Source of the DNA: Pelomonas sp051857475
GTDB taxonomy: Bacteria; Pseudomonadota; Gammaproteobacteria; Burkholderiales; Burkholderiaceae_C
Direction: 5' to 3'
DNA length: 64,000 nucleotides
NCBI RefSeq assembly: GCF_051857475.1
Contig: NZ_JBPZGZ010000006.1
Span: 186,001 to 250,000 of the forward strand
The translations under genes and the position numbers were made by a program. Shown one piece after another: positions 44,507-54,900 of the stretch. Each line of letters begins with the position of its first letter. Position 1 is the stretch's first letter. The notes under the pieces are model-generated. The model did not search any database, was not told the origin of the DNA, and saw nothing but the letters and a program-made list of their open reading frames with translations.

Positions 44507-45922
44507 TTACTTGCGGACGTTGTCCAGATCGGGCGGCGGGGTGTAGCCGAGGTCGCGGGCTCGGGCCTCGAACTGCGAGGCCAGCAAGGGCTGGCCGGTG
44601 TTGCGGAAATGCAGGGCCAGCTCGTAGCTGGCAATGCCGTTGCCCAGGGCGACGGCGAACTGCATCCAGCCTTCGTAACGCGACTGCGTGGCCGACGCGC
44701 CGCCATAGCCGCTGCCGAAGCTGGCGCCGCTGCTGCCGCCCTTGGAGCGCCAGGCCATGCGGGCCGCCGCGTCCTTGTCGCCGCGGCCGCAGCGCAGCAG
44801 GTCCTGGCGCTGGTCGGTGGGCATGTCGTCGTTCAGCGCAAAGGCGGCACGGTAGAGGCGCACATCGCTGCGCTGCAAGGCCTTGACCGCCGTGCGCGCG
44901 CCGTCGCGTGCGACCTGCACGCCCGGCGCGAAGGGGCTCTCGGGCCGCGCCTTCAGGAAGGCCTCGGCCACCTGCAGCACCTCGGCCGGCCAGGCCAGCT
45001 TCTCCAGCTTCTTCAGCTCGGCCTCTTCGTCGATGTCGGGCACGGCGGGCGTGGCCGCGCCGGCGCGCTTGGGCTCGACGGTCAGGCGCACGCGGGTGTG
45101 GTCGGCGATGAAGGGGTCTTGCGCCAGCTGGCGGATGGCGGCCACCGGGTGGTTGAGCATGGTCTCGCGCACATCGCTGCGCACCAGCTGCATCAGCTCG
45201 GGGAAGGTGGTCTGGTCGGACACGCTGCCCATCAGCTTGACCAGGCTGCCCGTGTAGAAGGTGTTCTGCGTCTCGACAGCCGGCGCGATGGCCGGCTTGC
45301 CGGCGCCGGTGGAGAAGGTGATGAGGCAGCCGGGCGGCGCCTCGACCTGGTTGAGGCCGACCACCTCGCCGGCGCGCAGCCCCGTGCGGCAGGCGTCGAC
45401 GACGGCGATGACCATGCCGTCGCGCCGCGGCGGCAGGCGGCGCACCACGTCGCTGAGCAATTGCACGCTGCTGTTCTGCAGCAGCTCGCCCTTGGACGAC
45501 GGATTGAGCCCGGCCGGCAGCAGCAGATTGGACGCGTCCACCTGCACACCATGGCCACTGAAGTAGAAGAACACCGTCGCATCCGCGGGGCTGGCCGCCG
45601 CCTCGGCGATGAAGGCCTCCAGCGCGCGGCGCGCGGCCGGCAGGTCCAGGTCCAGGGCCGACGTGACCTTGAAGCCGCGCCTCTCCAGCACCGCCTCCAG
45701 GTCGCGCAGGTTCTTCGGGATCGGCGGCAGGTCGAAGGGCTGCGGGTAGTTGCGGTTGCCCAGCAGCAGGGCCAGGCGGATCTCGGTGCTGGGCAGCTGC
45801 GAGTCGGCGGCGGCATCGGCGCGCGCGATCGGGCGCACGGCCAGGCCGGTGGCCAGCAGCGAGCCCCACAGGAAGCGGCGGCGGGCCAGGCGCGGAACAG
45901 GGGAGGCAGACGAAAGGCTCAT
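44507..45922 (-). CDS. Tat-exported caspase-like (peptidase C14) protein with Sel1-like repeats
   Basis: The ATG at 45922 overlaps the tpsA stop (ATGA) and gives 471 residues. The N-terminus carries a twin-arginine signal, ARRRFLWGSLLATGLA, with the RR pair near residues 14-16. The caspase/metacaspase fold follows: LALLLGNRNYP, then the catalytic His124 in FSGHGVQVD and Cys178 in VVDACRTG. Both dyad residues are intact. The last about 100 residues look like Sel1/TPR repeats (AARMAWRSKGG, GIASYELALHFRNTGQP). The protein would act in the periplasm or beyond. Co-translation with tpsA suggests that it processes or regulates that exoprotein, but this is inference. Confidence 0.85.
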   Translation of the reverse strand: MSLSSASPVPRLARRRFLWGSLLATGLAVRPIARADAAADSQLPSTEIRLALLLGNRNYPQPFDLPPIPKNLRDLEAVLERRGFKVTSALDLDLPAARRALEAFIAEAAASPADATVFFYFSGHGVQVDASNLLLPAGLNPSSKGELLQNSSVQLLSDVVRRLPPRRDGMVIAVVDACRTGLRAGEVVGLNQVEAPPGCLITFSTGAGKPAIAPAVETQNTFYTGSLVKLMGSVSDQTTFPELMQLVRSDVRETMLNHPVAAIRQLAQDPFIADHTRVRLTVEPKRAGAATPAVPDIDEEAELKKLEKLAWPAEVLQVAEAFLKARPESPFAPGVQVARDGARTAVKALQRSDVRLYRAAFALNDDMPTDQRQDLLRCGRGDKDAAARMAWRSKGGSSGASFGSGYGGASATQSRYEGWMQFAVALGNGIASYELALHFRNTGQPLLASQFEARARDLGYTPPPDLDNVRK

Positions 45923-48900
45923 GGATTCGCAGGCTTGCAGCTCAGCACCGGCTGGGCCGCGGGGTCGCACAGCTCGGGCGGCTTGGCGCCTTCACTGCCT
46001 TGGGTGGACGGCCGACCAGGGCCGACCTCGGCGATGACGCCGGAACGCAGGCGCACCGTCACGTTCTCGGTGCGCACGGTCTCCTGGAAGCGGGCACGGC
46101 GGGCGTCCTCGGCGTCGCCGTTGATGGAGGACAGGGCTCCGGAGGCCGCCGGCGTCAGCGGCAAGACGCCGTTATAGACCACCGGGATCTCCGTTGCCTG
46201 ACTGGCCCCATCGTGGAAGAAGCGATAGCCCGGGCCGCCACTGGCCGGCGCGCTGCCGACCTCGGGGCCGACCAGCACGACAGCCGTGGAACCCTGGGCG
46301 CCGGCCTTGGGCAGCAGGCTCACATAGCCGGCATTCGGCCCCGTCGTGCGATTGCCCGTCACCGTCGCGCCGACCTCGACGCGGATGGGCTGGCCATTGA
46401 TGGAGCCGAAGCTGCCGGGCGTGCCGAACGCACCGGGGGCCAGCTCCAGCACCAGGGATGGCGCCGACAGGGCCTTGCCCAGCACGATCTCGTCGAAGGG
46501 CATGCGGGCGACCAGCTTGGCGTCGCCCGCCGTGGCGAGCTGGTCGGCGCGGATATAGATCAGGTCGGCCTCGATGCCGCCGCCTCCCACCATGACCTGC
46601 TGGCCTGACACCTTGACCTGCGACTGCACGGCCTGGCCGGCCTTGGCATTGGGCGCCCAGGCGGTGTTGAAGTTCGCGCCGCTGAGGACCGACAACTGGC
46701 CCTTGAAGCTGTTGGCATCCTGGCCCAGCACGACCGAGCCGCCGCCGCTGGCCTGCACCTCGAGCTTGGCGTTCTCGGCCACCGTGATGGTGCTGGCACT
46801 GCCCTGCTGCACCGTCGCTTCGGCGATGGCCAGGGGCAGACCAGCCACCGGCACCTGGGCGGTCCCCTGCGCGGTGGCCTTGGCATCGTCGGGCGCGGCC
46901 TTGGCCACCAGGGCCAGGCTGCCACCGGTGAGCTGCAGCTTGCCGTTGACAGCCAGACGGTCGGCCTCGATGCGGCCACCGTTGCTGAGGTTCACATCAC
47001 CGAGCTGCAGGCTGTCCTTGACCGTCACCAGGGCCTGGCCGCCGGCAAGGCCCAAGGGCGCGCCGCCGAACTGGTTGCTGCTGCGGCTGGCGTCGATCAG
47101 CGTGCCGGTCAACGTCAAGCCGGCCGGATTGCTCAGGGTCAGGCTGCCGGTGTAGACCTGCTCGGCCTGGGTGGTCAGGTTGCCGGCCAGCTTGACGCTG
47201 CCAGCCGCCTGCAACGAGGCGATGGTCTCGTTGCCGCCGAGCTGCAGCTGGGCGGCGGCGGCCACCTGCACGGCACTGGCATCGGACAGGCGCTCCGCCG
47301 CCGTCGTGATCAGGCTGCCGCCCAGGACCTGAGTGGCACCGCTGTAGTTGCTGGTGGCATTGTTCAGCGTCACCTGGCCCTGGGTGATGACGACGCTGCC
47401 GCGACCGCTGATGGCCTGGTCCAGCGTCAGCGCGTCGCTGCGCGACAGGCGCAGCTCGCCCTGGTTCTGGATCTCGCCCGCACCCAGGGCGCCATTGCCG
47501 CTCAGCTGCAGCGCGCCGGCCTCGATGACGGTGGTGCCCGCATTGCCCTGCGCCGCCGTCAGCGTCAGCGTGCCGCGGCCCTGCTTGATGAGGCCGCCGC
47601 TGCCGCTGGCGACACCGTCGAAGCGGCTGTCGCCGCCATCGGCACCGGCCGCCAGGGACGCGCCATTCAGCACCAGGCTGCCGTTGCCGCTCAACGAAGC
47701 GACGGTCTGGCGGGCATTGACCTGGACCTGGGCCGGGGCATCGATGACGAGGGCACTGGTGGCGGCCAGGGCCTGGGCGGCGGCCAGCACCAGGCTGCCA
47801 CCGCTGGCGCGCGTCGCGCCGCTGTAGAGGTTGGCGCCGCCCAGCGTGAAGCTGCCGCTGCCCGCCTTGGTCAGGCCGCCGCTGCCGGCCATGACGCCGT
47901 CGAAACGGCTGCTGCGGCCGCTGGCGCCGAGGGTCAGCGTGTTGGTGTTGAGCTGCACCTGGCCGGTGCCGCTGAGGGCGCCGAGTTCGATGTCGGTCAG
48001 CAGCTCCAGCGTCGCGCCCGTGGCCACACTGACGCCCGCGGACGTCGGCACGACCGGGCCCGTCGCGGCGCCAGCCGCCAGCGGCGTGACAGCCCCCGGG
48101 CCTTCGAGCTGCAGCGTGCCGGCATTGGCCTGCAGATCGCCCGCCAGCGTGTTGTGGCCCGCCAGCGTGAAGGTGCCGGTGCCCAGCTTGGCCAGGCCGC
48201 CGGGACCGATGATGGAACCGTCCCAGCGCGTGCTGCTGCCGTTGCTGCCGACACCCAGCAGCGGCGCCTGCACGTCCACCGTGCCCGCACCGGCAAGCGA
48301 CCCGAGGTTGAGGCTTTGCTGCACCGTCAGCGTGGCGTTGGCATCCACCGTCACGGCCGTGATGTCGTTCAGCGCCGTGGCGCTGGCCAGCACCAGCTCA
48401 CCCGCCGCCACGCGCGTCGCGCCGGTATGGAGATTGCTGCCGCTCAGCGTGAAGCGGCCGTTGCCGAGCTTGGTCAGGCCGCCGCTGCCGTTGAAGCTGC
48501 CGCTGAAGCTGCTGTCCTTGCCGTCAGCCCCGGTCGAGAGGATGAAGCTGCCGAGTTCGACGCGACCGGCGCCGCTCAGCGAGCCGGCGGTCTGGTCCCG
48601 GCCCAGGCTCAGCACGGCGCCACCGGCCAGCTGGATGGCACTGGCCGAGGACAGCGAGCCGAGGCCGGTGGCCCGCAGCGTGCCAGAGGCGATGTCGGTG
48701 AGGCCGCTGTAGTGGTTGCTGCCGGAGAGCGTCAGCGTGCCGGTGCCGACGATGCCCAGGCCGAAGCCGGCCCCGCCATCATCGATGCTGCCGCTGATCG
48801 TCAGCCCGCCCGCACCGGGCTGGAAGCGCGTTAAGGCTTTCAGCGTGACCGCACCAGCCAGGGTACCGGTGCCCGAGCCGTTCAGCACCTTGCCGCCCTT

Positions 48901-51900
48901 GGCGATCAGCTCGGCGTTCATGACGGCTCCGTCGCGCAGGTCCAGTTGGCCGTTGGCGCCCAGCTGCACCGGGCCGCTGCCGGCCTGGGCTGTCGCGCCT
49001 TGCAGCACGACGGTGCCGGACTCGATGCGCGTGCCGCCGCTGTAGGTCTGCGCCGCCGTGATGGTCAGGTTACCGCTGCCCTTCATGACCAGCTCACCCG
49101 CGCCCGACAGGGGACCTGTCAGACGGATGGCGCCAGCCCCGCCCAGCTCCAGACGCCGGGACACGCTGCTGGCATTGATGGTGTAGTCGCCGAGGCTGGC
49201 CAGGCTGGCGATGCCGGCGCTCTGGATGGTGAAGGCGCGCAGGTTGTTGTCGGTGCGGTTCAGCGTGACGTCGCCGCCGCCGGCCTTCAGCGTCGTCAGG
49301 CCGGACACCGACAGCGCGCCGCTCTGCGTGATGGCGGCGCCGGTCGCGGCGGTGTCGGCCGTCAGGCTGCCGTAGCTGCCGCCGCCCAGTTCCAGCGCGC
49401 CGGCCGAGGTGATTTCCAGCTGGCCGGCATCGCCGCTGACCTTGAGGCCGTCGTGGCGGGTGCCATCGCCGTCGCGCAACTGCACCAGGCCGAAGCTGCC
49501 GCCGCCCACGCCCCTGAGTTGGACCTCCTTGAAGTCATTGCCTGCGGTCCGGGTGGCCATGTCGACCGTCACTCCCGCGCCGCCATTGGCAATCAGCGTC
49601 ATCAGGCCGCTGACCTCCAGCGGCCCGGTCAACACGATGCCCCGGCCCGCGCCGGCGGTCAGCGTGGTGCTGTGGCCACCGCCCAGCGTCAGCACGCCGC
49701 CGCTGTTCAGCGTCAGCGTCGTCACGTCGCCGCTGAAGCTCAGATCCAGCGCACTGCTGATATTGGCGCTGGCGAAGCTGCCGCCATTGATGCCGCGCAT
49801 GGTGATGCCACCGACCAGCTGGTTGCCCGCCTGGTCCAGCACCAGGCTGGCCAGGCTGCCGTCGGCGACGAAATTGGCCACGCCGATGACCGTCATCGCA
49901 CCCGACTGGCTGATGGTGCTGCCGCGCGTGGTGGCCGTGAGTTCGCCGCTCACGGTGCCGCCGCCGAGGTCGAGATCGCCGCCGGCGCTGGCCCTGAGGT
50001 CATGCGCGGTGAAGCTGCTCAGATGCAGGGCGCCGCCGTTGTTCAGCGTCACATCGCCGCCGCTCACGTTGACCGCGCCGGCGAAGGCATTGCCCGCTTC
50101 GCCGAGATTGATGTTGGCGCCGCCCGCATTCAGCGTGGCCGTCCCGCCCACCGCCAGACCGCCGGCGGCCTGCGACATGTTGCTGGCACTCGTGGCGTTG
50201 AGGTTGCCGCTCACCGTGCCTGTGCCGAGGCGCAGCGTGCTGGCCGACGAGACCGTCAGCCCCGTCACGTTGAGGTTGCCCAGACTGAGCGCACCGGTGC
50301 CGGTGATGAGGGTGGTGCCACCGTGCAGGTCCACGCTGCCGGTGAAGGCATTGCCGGCCTGGCCCAGCGTGATGCTGGCGCTGCCGGCATTGAAGCTGGA
50401 GGTGCCGGTCACCGACAGGGCGCCGGTCTGGCTGATGGCCCCGGTGCTGACGGCGCTCAGCGCACCGCCGACGCTGCCGCTGCCCAGATCCAGCGTGCCG
50501 CTGGCGTTCAGCGTCAGGCCGGCAGTGGCCAGCGTGCCCAGGCGCAGATTGCCGGCGTTCGTCAGCGAGCTGGTGCCGCCGCTCAGATTGACGGTGCCAT
50601 TGAAGTGATTGGCCTGCGTCATCGTGATGCCGGTGCTGGCCTGCAGCGTGGCATTGCCGGCGACGGTGAGGCCGCCGGCGATCTGTGTGATGGCGCCGCC
50701 CAGGGCCTTGGCCGTCAGCGTGCCGCTAAGGCTGCCGCTGCCCAGCACGATGCCGCCGTTGCTGGTGGCGTCCAGGCTGTTGAAGCTCAGCGTGCCGAAG
50801 TTCAGGCTGGGCTGGTTGAAGATGGTCACCGCATTGCCGGTCAGGCTCAGCGCACCGAGGAACTGGTTGCCCGAGTTGGACAGCGTGATGTTGCCGCTGC
50901 CCGAGGTGAAGCCGGCGGCGCCGGTCACGTGCAAGGCCCCGGTCTGGGTGATGGCGCCATTGCCGCTGTTGGCGACGAGGTCGCCGGCGACGCTGCCCTG
51001 GCCCAGGTTCAGCGGGCCGGTGGCGCGCACCGTCAGGTCGCCTGTGTCCAGCGCGCCCAGGGTCAGGCCGGCTGAGGTCCGCACGTCGGTGGCGCCGCCC
51101 TTGAGCGTGACCAGGCCACTGAGCAGATTGCTGCTGTCGTTCAGCGTGATGGCGGCGCTGCCAGCATCCACGTTCAGCGCGCCGGTCAGGCTCAGCGGCG
51201 AACCCTGGGTCACGGCGCCGCCGGCCTTCAACACGAGGGAGCGGATGCCGACCGATCCCAGCGCGATGGCGCCACTGCCGGTCAGGCGCACGTCGCGGCC
51301 CGTCAGGCCGACCGCGCCCGTCCAGCTGTTGGCCGCGTCGTTCAGCGTGATGTCGGCCGTGCCGGCATTGATGCTGGCGGTGCCGGTCACGCTCAGGCCA
51401 CCCGCCGCCTGGGTGATGACGCCATTGCCGCTGGTGGCGCTCAGGTTGCCGCTGATCGTGCCGTGGCCGAGGCTGGTCGCACCGGTGGCGTTCACCGTCA
51501 GGTCGCCCGTGTCCAGCGCGCCCAGGGTCAGCGCGCCGGAGGTCTTGACCTGGGTCGCGCCGCCCTTCAGCGCGACCGTGCCGCCCAGCTGGTTGCCGTT
51601 GTTGGCCAGGTTGATGGCACCACTGCCCGCATCCACGCTCAGGGCGCCGGTCACGCCGATGGTGGCGCCCGCGCCCTGGCTGACCGCACCACTGGTCGTC
51701 AACGCGAGCGCCGTCGCGCTGACATGGGCCAGGGTGACGGCGCTGCTGCCCTTGAACACCAGGTTCCTGCCGGCCAGCGCGACCGCACCGCCCCAGCTGT
51801 TGCCAAGGTTGTCCAGCGTGATGTCGGCACCGCCGGCATCGAAGCTGGCGACGCCCGTCACGCCCAGCGGGCCGCCGGACTGCGTGATCGCGCCGGTGCT

Positions 51901-54900
51901 GGTGGCGCCGAGGCTGCCGGTGATGCTGCCGCCGCCCACGACGAGGGCACCGAGGTTGTTGATCAGCGTGTCGCCACCGGTTAGGGAGACCGCGCCGGTG
52001 AACTGGTTGGCCGCCGCGTTCAGCGTGATGGCCTGGTTGCCGGCCGCGGTGAAGCTGCTGGTGCCGCCGACGCTGATGCGGCCGCCGGTCTGGTCGATGG
52101 TGCCGGTGGCGGCGTCCGTCGTGGTCACGACGAGGGCGCCGCTGGCCGTGATGTCATGGCCCAGCGTGGCCGACTGGCCCTTGAGCGTGATCGCGCCGCC
52201 CTTGAGCGTGCCGAAGGTGGCGAAGACGCCGCCGCTGGACAGGGTCAGCGCTTCGGTGCCGGTGTCGATATTGCTCGTGCCGGCCGGCAGCACGAGGGTA
52301 CCGCCGGCTTCCAGCTCCAGGCCCTTGTTGGGCGTCTGGGTCAGGGCAAAGAGGTTGAGGTTGGCGGCACTGCGCAGCGACAGCGCGCCGCTGGTGGCCG
52401 TGATGGCGCCCTGCAGGTCGTTGCCGGTCTGGTTCAGCGTGATGTCGGCGCTGCCGGCGTCCAGGGTCGTGGCGCCGGTCAGCGTCAGCCCACCGGTTTG
52501 GGTGATGGCGCGACCGTTGCTGATCGCATTCAGCGTGCCGTTGACCGTCCCCTGGCCCAGGTTGAGGGCGCCACTCGACGTGACCGTCAGGTCCCCTGTG
52601 TTCAGCGTGCCCAGGGTCAGGGCGCCACTGTCGGTCACGCCACTCGTGGCGCCGCTGAGGCTGACAGCCCCGGTGAAATGGTTGCCCGCCTGGTTCAGGA
52701 TGATGTTGGAGCCGCCGGCCGATACCGTGGTGGCGCCAGTCGCCTGGATGATGCCGCCGGTCTGGTTGACGTCGCCGCTGGCCGTCGTCAGTTTCAGCGT
52801 GCCGCTGGCCGTGATGTTCTGGCCGAGGCTGAGGCCGGTCTGGGCGTTCAGCTCGACGTTGTGGCCGGCGACGACGCCGCCCATGGTGAAGCTGGCGCCG
52901 CTGGTCAGCACCAGGTCGGCCGTGCCGGTGTTGATGCTGGCGACCGGGCCGAGGATGAGGTTGGCGCCGGCCGACAGCGTCAGCGCGCGGTTGGCGGGCT
53001 GGGTCAGGCTGAGGATCTCGAGGTCGCCGCCGGAGCGCAGGTCCAGCGAGTTGCCGACGAGGTGGAGGCCATGCCACTGGTTGCTGGTGTTGGGCAGGCT
53101 GATGTCGCCCGCCGTGGTAGCGTTCAGCGTTGCGATGCCGCTGACCGACAGCGCGCCGGTCTGGCTGATGGCACCACCACTGCTGCTGGCGCCCAGCGTG
53201 CCGGTGATGCTGCCGCTGCCGAGGTTGAGCGCGCCGCCGCCCGTGCTGACGCTGAGGTCGTGGGTACTCAGCGTGCCCAGGGTCAGCGCGTTGCTGCCGG
53301 CGTTGGCGAGCTGGGTGCTGCCGGTGGTGGTGACGCTGACGGCGCCCTGCAGGTTGTTGCCCGAGATCAGCGTGATGTTGCCGCTGCCATTGCTCAGGGC
53401 CGTGGTGCCCGTCACCGTCAGCGCCCCGCTCTGGGTGAGGGTGCCGGTGCCCGTCGTCGTGGCGCTGAGGTTGCCGGTGACGCTGCCGCTGCCCAGCACC
53501 AGATGGGCGTTGGCGGTGCTGGCCGTCAGCGCACGCGTGCTCAGCGTGCCCAGGGTCAGCGCACGGCCGCTGCCGTTGGCAATCTGCGTCGCGCCCGTCG
53601 TCGTGATGCCGACGACACCCTGCAGATCGTTGGCCGCGTTCAGCGTGATATTGCCGCTGCCATTGCTCAATCCCGTGGTGCCGGTCACCGTCAGCGCGCC
53701 GCTCTGGGCGATGGCGCCGGTGCCGGTGGTGGTGGCGCTGAGATTGCCGTTGACACTGCCGCTGCCCAGGCCCAGTGCCGCATTGCTCGTGCTCACCGTC
53801 AGGGCACGAACGCTGAGCGTGCCCAGCGTCAATGCATTGCCGCTGGCATTGCTGAGTTGCGTCGTGCCCGTCGTCGTGACGCTGACAGCGCCCTGCAGGT
53901 TGTTGCCCGAGATCAGCGTGATGTTGCCGCTGCCATTGCTGAGGCTGCTGGTGCCGGTGACCGCGAGGGCACCGCTTTGCGTGAGACGGCCCGTGCCCGT
54001 CGTCGTCGCGCTGAGGTTGCCGCCCACCGTGCCGCTGCCGAGGTCGATGTCGGCATTGCTGGTGCTGACCGTCAGCGCGCCGCTGTTCAGCGTGCCCAGC
54101 AGCAAGTCCTTGCCGTTGCCGTTGACGATCTGGCTGCTGCCGGTGCTGGTGACGCTCACCACGCCCTGCAGGTCGTTGGCCGCTGCCAGCGTGATGCCGC
54201 CGCTGCCGCTGCTGAGGCCGCTGGTGCCGGTCACCGTCAGCACACCGCCTTGCGTGATCGCGCCGGTGCCGGTCGTCGTCGCGCTGAGGTTGCCGTTGAT
54301 GGCGCCGCTGCCCAGGCCCAGATCGGCGCCGCTGGTGCTGACCGTCAGGTCGCGCACGCTCAGCGTGCCCAGGGTCAGGGCCTTGCCGCTGCCGTTGGCG
54401 ATCTGCGTCGTGCCGGTGGTCGTGACGCTGACGGCGCCCTGCAGGTCGTTGGCCGAGCTCAGCGTGATGTCGCCGCTGCCATTGCTGAGGCTGCTCGTGC
54501 CCGTCACCGTCAACGCGCCACTCTGCGTGAGGGTGCCGCTGTGGGTCGTCGTCGCGCTGAGGTTGCCGCCCACGCTGCCGCTGCCCAGCACGAGATTGGC
54601 ATGGTCGGCGCTGACGGTCAGGGCGCCGGTGTTCAGCGTGCCCAGGGTCAGGTTGTTGCCGTTGGCATTGCTGAGCTGGGTGGCGCCGGTGCTGGTGATG
54701 CTGACGGCGCCCTGGAAGTCGTTGCCGGCCGTGGTCAGCGTGATGTTGCCGCTGCCATTGCTCAGGCTGGTCGTGCCCGTCACGGTCAGCGTGCCGCCTT
54801 GCGTGAGGGTGCCCGTGCCGGTGGTCGTCGCGCTGAGGGCGCCGGTGACGGTGCCGCTGCCCAGGGCCAGCGCCGCGCCGCTGGTGCTGACGGTGAGGTC

